A stretch of 20,070 nt of DNA, taken from Clostridium sp. CAG:575. GTDB lineage: Bacteria; Bacillota; Clostridia; TANB77; CAG-508. The notes below the pieces were generated by a model, which saw only the letters and a program-made list of their open reading frames with translations, did not search any database and was not told where the DNA came from. The stretch is taken from assembly GCA_000435535.1 (NCBI GenBank), contig FR884506.1, positions 1-20,070 of the forward strand, given 5' to 3'. Below, in pieces: positions 1-13,000 of this stretch; positions within the stretch are counted from its first letter, which is position 1, and each line of letters begins with the position of its first letter. Made by a program: the position numbers and the translations under genes.

Positions 1-54
1 ATCTATTTTTTCCCTAATAATTTATCTATTTTTATTTTGTTTTATATTATAAAT

Positions 55-96
55 AAAAAAGAAACAGAAGATTTTTATATCTTCTATTTCTTTTTT
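55..96 (-). terminator. Rho-independent terminator of the adhesin operon
   Basis: Two 18-base arms (55-72 and 79-96) are complementary except for one position and enclose a 6-base loop. On the minus strand the stem is followed by a T-run, and it starts 5 bases after the stop codon of the upstream gene. The stem is AT-rich with only a few G-C pairs, so efficiency is uncertain. It is the only terminator-like structure after the two-gene adhesin unit. Confidence 0.75.
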
Positions 97-100
97 TATT

Positions 101-1087
101 TTATAGAATTCCTAATAGCATTTTATTTATTGTTGATAAATCTGTTACTGTTATATTGTTATTTTCATCTAAATCAGCTGCTATCTTATATTCGTTTTCT
201 AATGTTGTTGTTTGTAATAATGTTTGATTTAATACTGATAAATCTGTTATTGTTACTTTTCCATTTCCATCTAAATCTCCCATTACAGCTATTTGTAATT
301 CTATTTTTTCTTTATCTTTTGTTACTTGTAAGGTCATTCCTGTTCCTACATATTCACCCTTTTGTAATTCTGTTCCGTCTGTCTTAAGTACTTTTATTGT
401 ACCATTTGTTTTTAAGTTTGCTATATATTTTTCTAATGTTGTTTTTTCTATTACTCTTGAAATATACTTATCTCCTACTTCATAGTTCTTTATGTCATTA
501 TTTCCTATTTTATATATTTCTGATGATAAATATAATGCTTCTGGTGTTGGGTCTGGTGTTGGGTCTGGCTGTTTATTTAATTCTGTAGTTTTACTTATTG
601 TATCATAATCTGTTAGATTTTCTGTTTCTTCTGTATATGTTTCTACTTTTCCTAATGATGTTACAAATGATTTTATATTGTTTATATTAACATTTTCTTT
701 TAGTTTTAATTTTATTGTGCATATTATGTTTATATTCTCTATATCTTCTACATAATATATTGTTATCTTATTTGTTGTATTACTGTAAACTATTGTGTCC
801 ACTTTATCTTCTGATACACTTGTGGTTATATTGTCATTACGAATTTCTTCAAATATATTTGTATCATAATGGAAATATGCTGTAAATGATGATATTCCTT
901 GTTTCTGTTCTTTTAATATTACTTGTACATCAACATTTCTGGTTTGATCTATATCATCTGTTAATATATTTAACTCTATATTTCCATTATCTACTGCCTG
1001 CACATTAATATTTTTTGACATTATACCAATTAATATCAGTATCAAAATTGTTATTATTATTAAAATATTTCTAATATTTTTTCTCAT
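101..1087 (-). CDS. Secreted protein with cohesin-like domain and C-terminal type I dockerin
   Basis: This is a 328-residue exported protein. A hydrophobic N-terminal stretch (about residues 8-23, rich in Ile/Leu) looks like a signal peptide or anchor. Residues about 33-165 form a beta-rich domain resembling cohesin and related carbohydrate-binding sandwiches: a GISSF..YFHYD stretch matches the usual 'gv.sf...l.YD' strand, followed by an 'ITIYYVED' strand. A PDPTPDPTPE linker (about 176-185) leads to a module with a YVGTGM motif, then a dockerin. The dockerin has two calcium-loop-like segments, DLDGNGKVTITD and DLDENNNITVTD, each followed by a short helix. Its AGGAGG ribosome binding site overlaps the TAG stop of the giant adhesin gene upstream, so the two are translationally coupled. 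Known of the family: dockerins bind cohesins through calcium-stabilised helices. Inferred: the N-terminal domain may hold the neighbour's dockerin. The cohesin call rests on pattern only; another Ig-like fold is possible. Confidence 0.8.
   Translation of the reverse strand: MRKNIRNILIIITILILILIGIMSKNINVQAVDNGNIELNILTDDIDQTRNVDVQVILKEQKQGISSFTAYFHYDTNIFEEIRNDNITTSVSEDKVDTIVYSNTTNKITIYYVEDIENINIICTIKLKLKENVNINNIKSFVTSLGKVETYTEETENLTDYDTISKTTELNKQPDPTPDPTPEALYLSSEIYKIGNNDIKNYEVGDKYISRVIEKTTLEKYIANLKTNGTIKVLKTDGTELQKGEYVGTGMTLQVTKDKEKIELQIAVMGDLDGNGKVTITDLSVLNQTLLQTTTLENEYKIAADLDENNNITVTDLSTINKMLLGIL
540..568 (-). repeat. 12-bp in-frame tandem repeat coding the PDPT linker
   Basis: About 2.4 perfect copies of a 12-base unit (tctggtgttggg on the plus strand) encode the Pro-Asp-Pro-Thr linker of the cohesin/dockerin protein. 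The unit is four codons long, so slippage would change linker length without breaking the frame. Confidence 0.75.
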
Positions 1088-1099
1088 TCTGTTTTCCTC

Positions 1100-4000
1100 C
1101 TATTTCTTTAATTCTCTAATGTCATCATTACTTTGTGCACGTTGCATATTATTAGCATCTTTCATGTTTAGTTTTCCGTCCATATTTACATCAAATGCTA
1201 GTTTTTTTGTTACAGTGTCTAATATAGTAATATTATTTGTTCTGATATATTTTTTAGCTTTTGTTACATCACCAATATTTAGTATTCCATCTCCATTTAT
1301 ATCACCTTTTGCTACTATTGTTATTCTTATTGGATTTTGATTTCCCTTAATGAATTCTATTATCATGCCTGTTCCTAAATATCTGTCTTGTTTAGTAATT
1401 TCATTATTATTCATGTCATATAGTTTTATTTCATCTGCATTTGTGTTTATATTTTTCTTAAAGTCTTCTAATTTTGTTCCCTTTGTCCATTCTGTTGCAG
1501 TATCTTCACTTTCTGTTGTTAGTTTTGGAAGAATTCCCATTATATGAGTGTCTCCATCCTCGTATGTATTTTCGATTAATTTTGCATCTTCTACATAGTT
1601 ATTTTCATCTGTAATTACATATTCAGTTGATTTCAAATATAATTTTTCTTCCCATATTGCATATAGTGTTGTATCTGCATCCACTCCAAATGTGTCACTT
1701 GGTTGATATTCACCTGTTGTAGCTTCTTTATTTGTTGACCAACCTTTGAATATATAGCCCTCTCTTTCTGGTTCTATGTCACTTAATGTTATATCTGTTC
1801 CTTTTTCTTTTGTTTGATCATTTGGAACTGCTGTTCCTTCTTCATTATCATTTGCGTCATAATGTATTGTATATTCTGATTTTTCCCAAATTGCATATAA
1901 TGTAATGTCTTGGTCTAATGAATAATTATCTCCTGGGTTGTATTGAGCTATTTGGCTATCTGGCAATGTTGTCCAACCTTTAAATGTATATCCCGTTCTT
2001 GTTGGTATGTTGCTATCTAATGTTAGATTAACATTTTCGATTTTTGTTTGGTCATTTGGAACTACTGTTCCTTCTCCATTGTCGTTTGCATCATAATGTA
2101 CTGTATATTCATTTTTTCCTTGTAAACTATTTAAGATATCTATACTTAATTTTGTATCTGTTGTAATTGGGGTCTCTGTATTTATTCTTAAATAATTATC
2201 ATTACTTGATTTTGCATCTTTTATGTATAATTTTCCTGTATCTGGGTCTTCTGCAAATTCAATTGTTAATATTAAATCTTCATCTATTTTTGTATATCCC
2301 TCTGGTGCAGAAATTTCTTTAAATATGTAAGTATATGTTCCTGCTGTAGTTGGTTTCTTCATGTGTGTTAATCTTATTTTATAATCTTTATCTTGTTCAA
2401 TATAGCAATAATCTAGTTTTCCAGGTCCTAATAATGTCTCTGATGTTTCTGTATAAACTGATGTATGGTTTTCATCTGGTAATGTTACTTTGAATATTGC
2501 CATTGCTTCAATTGGCTCTCCTGTTTCTGCATCAACTTTAGTGATGTCTAATGAATATTCATCATCTTCAATCTTTTCGTCAACTTTATTTTCTATATTA
2601 ACACCTATCAATTGTTTATTTACTTTTGATAAAGATACATAATCATATTCTTCTGTTGCACTGGCAATTATAATTTGTCCTTTTGAGTCTTTTTCAAATT
2701 TAACATTTAATTCAATTGGGTTTTCTAATTTTTGGTATCCCTCTGGTGCTTTTTCTTCTGTAATAATTAATTTATAATCTCCAGTTTCATCTGGTAAATC
2801 TAATTTGTCTACAATTGCTTTTCCTTTTGAGTTTGTATAAATATCTTCTATTGTGTCTTGATATACAATTTTTCCATCTTCATCTTCTTTTTGTAATATT
2901 GCTTTAAATTGAGCTTGGTCTTCTGTTATATATTTTCCTGTTGTTGCTGAAAGTTTATTAATTATTAATGTGTATTTATTACTTGCTTGACCATCTACAG
3001 GTTTCAATGTAACTTCTGTAAAGTCTTCATTATGTTCAAAGTTTATATTTCCATCTACTTGTTCTATTTCTCCAGTATCTGCATCTCTTAACAATCTTAT
3101 ATGTGATATTTCTTGTACATTATATCCATCTGGTGCTACTAATTCTTCTAGTGTAATTGTTATATATCCAAAACCATTAAATGTTAATCCATCAATAAAT
3201 CCATCTTCATTTGTTGTATCTGTCCATGTTGTATATTCAACTCCACTATTTTCTTGATGTACTGTTATTTTAAATTTAGCACCTGGCAATGTTGTTCCAT
3301 AAGCTCCTTCATCTTCATCTGTGTCCATAGCATGTTTTTCAACATTTACTTTGTATCCAGAAAGTTCTTTTCTATTTTGTACTGTTAAAACAATATTTCT
3401 TCCTTTTGTTTTTTCTGTATCTATACTTACATTATTCTCTGAAGTTAATATCTCATAGTATTTGATATATCCTTTAGAATCATATTTAACTTCTATTTTT
3501 ATATCGTCTACTGCTTTAAATGCACTAGGTACATGTTGATGTAAAGTATAAATTACTGTTTTTCCTGCAAATGATTTTCCTACATTTCCTGTTGTTTTTC
3601 CATCTTTATCTGATAATGGTGTGGTTGTATTAACATCTGTTTCTATATTTTCTGTTGCTGTTTGAATTTCTGCTGTAATATCATAGCTTGCTCCTGAAAT
3701 ATATTTAATATTTATATTTCCATCTTTATCAGCTTTGTCTGTTCCATATTGCATTGTTGTAATATCAAATGTTACTCTTGATTCATTTAATATTTTAATT
3801 GTGATTGTTCTATTAACATTATCTACAATAATATTAAATCCATCATTATCAACTACTGTAAAGTTTACAGTTGGGTCATCATCTAATTGTGGTACATATG
3901 TTGCTTGAATTTTAATATTTCCATCTGTATGTTGATCTCCAAATACATATCCGTTTGCAGCCTTTGTTTCACTTAATTCAATCTCAAATGTTCCTTCAAA

Positions 4001-7000
4001 ATCAATATTATCAATATATGTCAATCCTTTTTCAACTATAATTGGTGCATTACTATCTTCTGCATTTAATTGTTCATCTGTATACATTTCCCCATCAATT
4101 CCTAGGTTTCCAGTAACTGATGTTGTACCATTTTGTGCAGATGCAGATGTTTTTGGTTCTACTTTTATTAAATCTCCTGTACTTGAATCTGTTATATTCA
4201 TATAAATTTCAGAACCATTAATTCTCTTTCCTGTTTCTGCATCTTCTGTTACAACTTTTACAGTATATGCTGGTGATACATCACCATTATATATAATTGC
4301 ATACATACTACGACAATTTTCGTTTTCATCTGCCATAACTGTGTTTAGTCTACTTTCTTTACTAGATTCTTGTTTTATAATTCTACCATATTGATCATAT
4401 GTTACTGTCATTGTTACTGGTATTATTGCATTATATCCACTTGGTGGCGTTACTTCAGTAAATGTATATTTCCAAATTTGTGATTGTGGAGCTATACCTA
4501 AATCAAAGTACAATTGTCCATTTTTATCTGTAATTTTGTTGTTATTTGTTGTTAATGTTATTGCATTTCCAACTAAATTTCCTGTGTTATTTACTTGTTG
4601 TGCAGTTACAGTAAATTCTGTATCTTTCAATCCAACTTTTGTATTTACATCTTGTTTATTAATTGTTAACTCAGTTTTTGTTTCATTTTTGAAAGTTACG
4701 GTAACTTTTCCGTATGTTTCATCAACTTCTACAATTGCTTTTGTTGTTGCAGCATTTTTGCTATCTTTAAATCCATCAGTTTTAGGATCTAAGTCTAAAC
4801 TATAAACTGCTTGTCCTTTTTGTAATTTTATAGCAACCTTATTGTCTACATCATCTCTGTATCCTTCTCCAGCTTCATCCTGTGCAACATTAATTGTCAA
4901 TTCTCCAGATTCTGTAATATCTGAAATTGTTGTTTCACCATTTTCATCTGTTAATTCTGGTGAATATGTTACTCCATTAATACTTACACTGAATTTTGAA
5001 CCTTCTATTCCTAATTTGCTATAATTTGTATCTTCATTTTTTATTATTAAATCAAATGCATTATCATTTGGAACAGTTACTTTAAAGTGTACTCTTTCGT
5101 CATTTAATTTTCTAATTTTTCCATCTGTTGCCATATCTAAGGTAACTTTATCACTTAATACTCCATTATTATTTGCAATTTGATTACATGAATTAATGCT
5201 TCCATCTAAATTGTATTTAATTAAGAATACTATGTCTTCCATTGTTCTATATGATGCTGGTGTTTCATCTTCATGTATTGTATATTTAATTGTTTTTCCA
5301 CTTAATGATGTTTCAAATGTATCTATTGCCTTTATAACAGCTCCATTTGTTTCTGTTATAATTTCTTCTGTTTTGCTAGCTTTTGTGTTAATATTTTCTT
5401 CTGTTATAGTAAATTTAACTCCTGCCATTGGTAAATTTGTTATCTTATCATATTTATATAAACCAATTTTTAAATCTTTTGGCATGTTCATAATTTGCAT
5501 GCTTATTTTTCTTGAGTTCATATATGCTGATCCATCAAAATTATTAATTATTTCATTTCCTTTTATAATTTTATAATCTTCAATTTTTCCAATGTCATTA
5601 TACTTTACTTGTAATTCAATTTTTGTTGCATTTGGATAATATCCATCTATTGTGTTTGTTTGTTCTATATAGTAACTTACTGTTTCTTTTGGATAAACAG
5701 GTCCAGCTATAACATTTGCATAACCTCTGCTATCTGTTTGTGGATTTCCTGATGCTAAGTCTCCTTTGCTACTTGTTACTTTTAAGTATGCATCTTTTAA
5801 TCCATCTTCCTTATAGAATTGGTCAATTACTCTTAAATCTAATATTAATGCTGGTTTATTTTTTACATTAATTGTTAAATCAGGTGTTGTTTTATTATTT
5901 CTTTCTGTTTTATCTGTTGTACTTAATACTTCAAAGTAATCACTAGATGATTTTACATTTTTGCTATTAATATTTCCATTTTTATCAAATGTTACATAAT
6001 AATCTATTGTATTAGAAATTGGATAATATCCTTCTGGTACTTGTGTTTCAGATAATGTATATTTTACTGTTTCATTTTTATAAACTTTTCCCATTGGTGT
6101 CATAGATCTTGCATTAATATTTGTATTTAATCCTTTATTTGATGTAACATTAAATGCTGCATCTAATTGATTTATTGTATTATCATAGTAATCTATTTTA
6201 TTTAATGTCATTTGGAATTTTCTACTATATAACATATCAATATATATGTTACCAGTTTTTGAATCCCATGTTATATTTGCAACATTATTGTCTCCCCATA
6301 AATCAGTTCCTAATGACTGTACATTTGAAATTTTACCATTACTATCATATGTAATATCTAATTTTGCATAGTAATCTTGTTCATTTCCACTTCCTCCAAG
6401 ATTTGATGAAGCTAAATCACTTGGGAATAAATATCCATTGTAATCTGAACCACTTCTTGATGAGCCTATAATGTAAGTATTAATATTATTATTATTTGCT
6501 GCTCCCCAATATTGCCATAAAGATTTTCCTTCATCACTTGTATATCTATATTCTATTGTATTATATTCATATGATAGATTTGATACATAAGTATCGTTAA
6601 TAAATGGATACATTTTAATATTAGTTATTGGACTATTTGATATATCATCTACTGCTGTTACATTAATTTTTGTTGTTAATGCATATCCTATATAGAAATT
6701 TATATTTCTGTTTGCATCTGTTTTGTTATAGTAATAATTATATTCTTGTAAATTATTACTTGATAAATATGTTGTTCCTGCTTCATTCATATATGGATGA
6801 ATTGTTGTATTTTCTACCTTTCTAACAATAGAGTTATCATAATCAATTTCTCCATATTGATCAAATGTTACTTGTATAATTGCAACTAATCTTTCATCAT
6901 AATGTATTAGATGTCTATCTGTATATTTTTGATAATTAGTTGGTTCTGCTTCTTCAAATACATAGAATAATCTTGTGTAATCTTTTTCTATTGGTACAAA

Positions 7001-10000
7001 TAATTCGTCTGTATCTTCATAGAAATCTGCTTGAGCTAATGAACCATTACCATAAGATGTTCCATATCCTATATATCCTGCTGTTACAAGTTCATCTCTT
7101 TGTCTTGGTGTTCCTGTATAATGTCTTAGTGTTGAAATTGTATATTTTGCTCCTTCCAATGCAATTGGTTTCCCGTTATTATCTACTTCTGATTGGTATG
7201 TGTAATTATCCATTGCACTTAATTTTAAGTCTAACATTGGGAAGAACTTCATTGTAAGATTTAATGTATAGTCTGTATGATGTATACTTACGCCATCATC
7301 TTTTGTTTGAATATATCTATTATCTACAAGCCATCTACCATTTTGTAGTCCTGTTAAAAGTTTCGCATCTGTTATTTTTCCTTCATCATTAAATGTTACA
7401 TTTATTAAATATTCATATTGTACATTTTGATATTTTGCGTCACTATAATATTTTGAACCTTTGTAATATCCTACATTATTACCTGATTTTGTTCCATCTG
7501 TACTGTCTAAGTAATATGAATATTTACCATCATCTTTGCTAACGTCATTTCTTACTACTAATCTTAAAGTTCTTGTTCCTGCCCCTTCATTATATTTTCC
7601 TATTGTTTTGTAATCTTCTCCATATGTCAAATCTGGTTTTCCATCATTATTTCTATCTGCTCCTGTTAGTAATGCATTATTGTCTACTAATTGATATTTG
7701 CTATCAGGTGAATAACTATTATTTCCTTCTTCTGTTAAAAATGCGTTTACTTTCATTTGGTCTAGTTTTTTATTTGAGTCATATGTATCTACTGTTGTTA
7801 GATGAATTCCAAATGCTTTAATTTCTTCATTATATATTTCTATATTGATTTCAAATTTATCTGCATCATATGATACTATGTTTATATAATCTCCTGATTG
7901 TACTGGTGTAATAGAAGATATTTTTCCATTTGCATCATAAGTTACTTTTATAATAATATCTTGATCTATCCAATCATATCCAGGTGATTTTTGTACTTCT
8001 GTAATTGTATAATACATATCTTGATTATCTAATGTTCTATCTAGGTATGATGCTGTATATCCGTTTACATCAGTGTAAGATGCTTCTGGTATTTCTGTTT
8101 GATTTACTTTATTTGTTGCTGATGAATTTGAATATACTGTATCATTATATTTGCTTACAATTGTAAATCCTAAATCTTTTATTTTTGTATTATGATTTAC
8201 ACTATCTTCTGCTGTTAAATTGAATTTTAATATAGGATTATTTTTTAATTGTACATTTACAACAAAGTTATCTTCTGGATTTACCACAGGATTTATTTTA
8301 CTTGCACTTTCTATTTTACTTAAATTGTCATTATCTTCTACTAAAACATTACTTACATATCCATTTGAATCAAATGTTACTTTTACTTTGATTTCTGTTC
8401 CTAAAGATTGATATCCTGTTGCTGGTTTATCTTCTTTTATTGTATATGTTACTATAGTATCATCTTTTGTCTTATCTAAATGTGCAACTCCTAATCCATT
8501 ATTGTTTGTTATAACTCCATTTGTATTTGTAAAGTCAATTTCTGTATTATCACTTGAAGTATATTTTGAAGAAACACTATATTCTGTTCCAGCAATTGGT
8601 GTTGTTCCATCTCTTCTATCTACATTTTCAATGTTCATTTTAAATTCAGGATAATTTAGTACTTGTATTGTTACAATTCCTTTATTATTTGAATTATATG
8701 TAGAGAATGTTGATGTTTTTTCAAATCCCACAGTTACAAATCTGTTATTTGTAACTTCATTACCATTTTTGTCAACTAATTTTGCAGCTGTTATTTCTCT
8801 ATCACTATTATAACTTACTTTTATAAAGAAGTCTTCTACTGTTGCATATCCTGTTGCTCCTAATGTTTGTCTTACTTGGTACATTACATCTTTATCAGTT
8901 CCTAATATTCCTGAATAAATTCCTGTAATTCCGTTTGCATTTGTTGTTCCTGTTTCTACATCATTACTTTCTATTTCTGTCACTTCAAAGTTTGAACCTT
9001 GTAATGCAGTATTATGATTAAAGTAATATAAGTTTGTTATTTCAAATGGTACTTTTGGTTCTACATATAACTTGATGGTTACTTCTTTATCTCCTGTTTT
9101 TGTTATATTTGCGTTATCGCTTGTCATTTCTACGTCTGTTATGTTTTCATCTTTGTATGTTACTTTAAATGTTTCATCTTTTGCTTTTGCATAAGAATTT
9201 TTAATTGAAGTTTGTTCTAATTTATAGTCTTGCATTCCAGCTTCTTTTACGTATCCAACTTCTATTCTGTCAGATCCTGTTCCTGGTAATACAACTGATT
9301 CTGATACTTTATATTCAACATCTGTAACTTTTGCATTTGTTATTTTGTCAATTGTTTCAACTCTTACTACTAATGGATCTTGATGATCTATTAATACTTT
9401 TATTTTTATTTTTCCTTCTGTATCTATATTTTCTATTGTCCATATTTTTCCATATGTTGAATCTGTTTGTGCTGCTTTTGTTTTGTCAATATCTATATTT
9501 CCTGTTATATCAAATACAACATTTACATTTATTAATGCTGTTAATGGTTTATAATAATCAGCTACTGTATTTGCTGTAATTGTATATGTTATAGTATTGT
9601 TTTCTATATTTCCTCCAACTTTTGTCATTCCTATTCCGGCTTTATCTGTTGTTATTTTACTTTGAGCTCCTAAAGATGTTTTAATATTAAATCCATAACC
9701 TTCTATTCCTTGTAATGTTGAGCTGTCTACAGCTGAAATTTCAAATTCAAATGTATCTAATTGATAATCTATCAATTTTACTTCATAATTAGATTTTATA
9801 GCTCCTGATGATGATGTTGTTGATGCTAATTGATTTAATATTAGTCTGTTTTCACTGTAAGCTTGGTCAATTTGTTCTAATATAATTTCTCCATCTTCTG
9901 TTATTTCTTTTACTTCTAATGTCTCTGCATTTTCATTTATGCCATATCCAATTGGAGCTTTTGTTTCTGTTATATATATATAGCTTCCTACATTTACTGT

Positions 10001-13000
10001 TGTTCCTACTAATTCAATGTCTGAACTATCTTGTCCATTACTTACTGTTACATGTTTTTTTACTACCGTTGAATCTTGATTTACAATTCTAATGTCATAT
10101 TCTGCTCCTGATAATTCATTTCCATCTTTATCTTGTTTCTTTAAATCTAGTGATAAGTTTCCAATGTCATCATAATTTGTATATAAATCTAATGTGATAT
10201 TAGATAAATATACACCTAATGAATCTTCTACTTGTAATCCTTCACTATTATCTGAAGAGCTTGAAAATTCTTTATTCTTTACTAATCTATTTCCATAAAT
10301 TGTTTCTACGTTTGTTAATCTAATTCTTCCATCAGTTTGTCTAAATATTAATCTTAATTTTACTGTTGTTCCTTGCTTTGCTGTATATCCTGTACTACTA
10401 TTTTTATCTGCTTTCATTTCAGTTATTTCTAAATCATATACTATTTCTTCTGCTGCCTCTCCAATTCCTGGTGCTCTTATAATATGATTATTAATTGCAT
10501 TTACTATATATTGTTGATAGTCAAATATTGCACTTCCGTCTGAGCCTTGTTTTCCCGTTTCGATAATTACATCTAATCCTGCTCCTTTTTCATCAACTAA
10601 TGTAGAAGATTTAACATTTAATATAACTCCATTTACATATGCACCATTTGTGTCAATTTTATTTACTGTTAAGTTAACATATGTATCTTCTGTGCTTCTC
10701 TTTCTATTTAAATGTTGATAAACTACTGCTCCTGAGTCTACATATGCACCTTGATTTGGTTCATCTGTATTTGTTACTCCTCTGTCGTATGGTGTTTGTG
10801 TAATTGTAATTTCTCCATTATTCTTGAATTTCAAGTAAATTTCTTGTGTTGTATTATCTACTGTATATCCAATTCCTGCTCCAACTTGTTTTACTTGCAT
10901 TCTTACTTCTGTACCTTTAACTAATCTTGTTGTTAATTGTCCAGCTGCATTTGTTTGTCTTTCTCTAATTGTTTTTGTTCTTGTTACTCCATTAATATCC
11001 CATTCTATGTCTATATTATATTTAGCTCCTTGTATTGGTGTTACCAAGTCATCTTTATCTGACAATTTTACTCTAAATTCTACAGAGTTGTTTGCATCTA
11101 GTTGATATCCAATTGATATAAATGCTGTATATTCTGTATTTGTATCATTTGATACCTTTGAGCAATTTTTACCTACTACACTATTTCCATTTATAATATT
11201 TGCATCATATATGTAACCTGTATCGTCAAATGTTAAATTAAAATCAATATTTTTATCTATTTGTGTTTCATCATATTCTTCTGGAATTGTGTCATCATCT
11301 ACTATTAATGTATATTTGTGATCTCCTTGCGCTTTTGTATCTATTATAAATGATAATTCTCCATTTTTATCTGATACTGCTCGTCCATATTTTTTATTTG
11401 TTTCTGTATCTACTAAAGTATAAGATATTCCACTTCCTATTCCAACATCTTGTTCATCAGCTTCTACTAATGATACTCTTACAACATTTTGTTCTGCTTT
11501 CTTTGTACTTGTTAAATTAATTACAAAGTTTGTTTTTTCCGAATTTTGATCCCAATCTAATGTTGGATTCATATATAATACTCTTACTTGTCCATCTGTT
11601 CTTTGAATTGTTAATTGTTTTGTTATTGTATCTGCTATATATCCAACTTTTGGAGATTGCTCTGTTATTTCAACTATTAAGCTTCCTGTTCCATAAACTT
11701 TTGTATTTATTTGCCCATTTTTGTCTGTTGTTACATATTCTTTTCTTACTTGACTATTAGAATTTGTTGTTGTTACTAAATATGTTACTCCTTCTAATTT
11801 CGTTCCATCTTTTGAATCTGTTAAATTAATTTGTAAGTCAAATGGATCTTTTGCTACGCATTCATTTCCAATTGTAATTAATGCATGATTTTCTTTATCT
11901 GTTAAAATTTCTGTTGTTACATTTGAATTAAATTGTTTATCAATTTTTGTAATCTTTCCATCTTTGAAGGTTATTTCTATTAAAGTTAATGCTGTTACAT
12001 CATAACCATCTGGTGCTGAAACTTGTCTTAAAATATAATTATATGTTCCATTTTTTGTCATTACTGTTGGTGCAAAATGTAATGTTCCATTTTCATCTGT
12101 TGTTCCTGTTAACATGTTCATTTCATATTTGCTATTTAATTTTGGTTGAATTAATTCAAATTCTGCTCCAGAAATTATTACTTTATCATTATTTGTTTCT
12201 TGTACTTTAAGCTCTAAATCTACTTTTTCTGATGTAATTGGGAATTCTACACCAACCGTTCTTTTTATTGGGTCTATATCTGGTGTTATTCCTGCACCAT
12301 AATCATTAAATTTTAATGATCTTGTTGTTTTATCATTTATTACATCAAATGTCATTGTTTCTGTATCTGAATATCCAACTAGATCTACTATTGGTGTTAC
12401 TACATAAGTGATTGTTCCGTCGCTTCTTAACGCTCTAGCTTCTTTTGCTGTGATTGTTATATATCCATCTGAAGCTGTTGTTTTTGTTAAGCTACAAACC
12501 GTTTCGCCTTTTTCATTTGTAGCATCTACTTTAAACTTAATTCCTTCAACTTGTAAACTTGTATTAGATTCATTAACTGCTTTTATTTTTAATGTATATC
12601 CTTGGCATATTTTAATTAATGTTGTCTCTGTTCCTTTTCTTGAGTCTGTTCCTTTTAAGTTTTGTGTTTTTGTATCATTAAATGCTACATATGTAATGTC
12701 TTGTGTTTTGTTTGTACTTATTTCATTAAATATAACTCCAGCATCTATGTCCATATCTGTTTTTAATGTTAATGAGAAAGATAATGTTACTGTTTCTCCT
12801 ACCTTTATTTGATCTATTGTCCAATCATATCCTGTTTTGTCTGAATTTTCTGTTACATTTCCTTTTGTTGTTGCATAATCTGTTATGTCAAAATATTTAT
12901 TTATTTCATCAGAGAATATATTATTTACAGTTACATTGTTCATTGCATTATTTAATTGATCATATATTTTTTGCATGTCTAATATTTCTACATTTTCTGT

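Noticed and set aside
4536..5024. Plus-strand open frames opposite the adhesin
   Set aside because: They are hydrophobic, repetitive reflections of the Thr/Asn/Lys-rich adhesin codons on the opposite strand, lack ribosome binding sites and show no domains.
9275..9289. LPGTG sequence in the adhesin, resembling a sortase LPXTG motif
   Set aside because: It lies in the middle of the protein inside a Cna_B-type repeat, with no following hydrophobic helix and basic tail. It cannot act as a C-terminal sorting signal.
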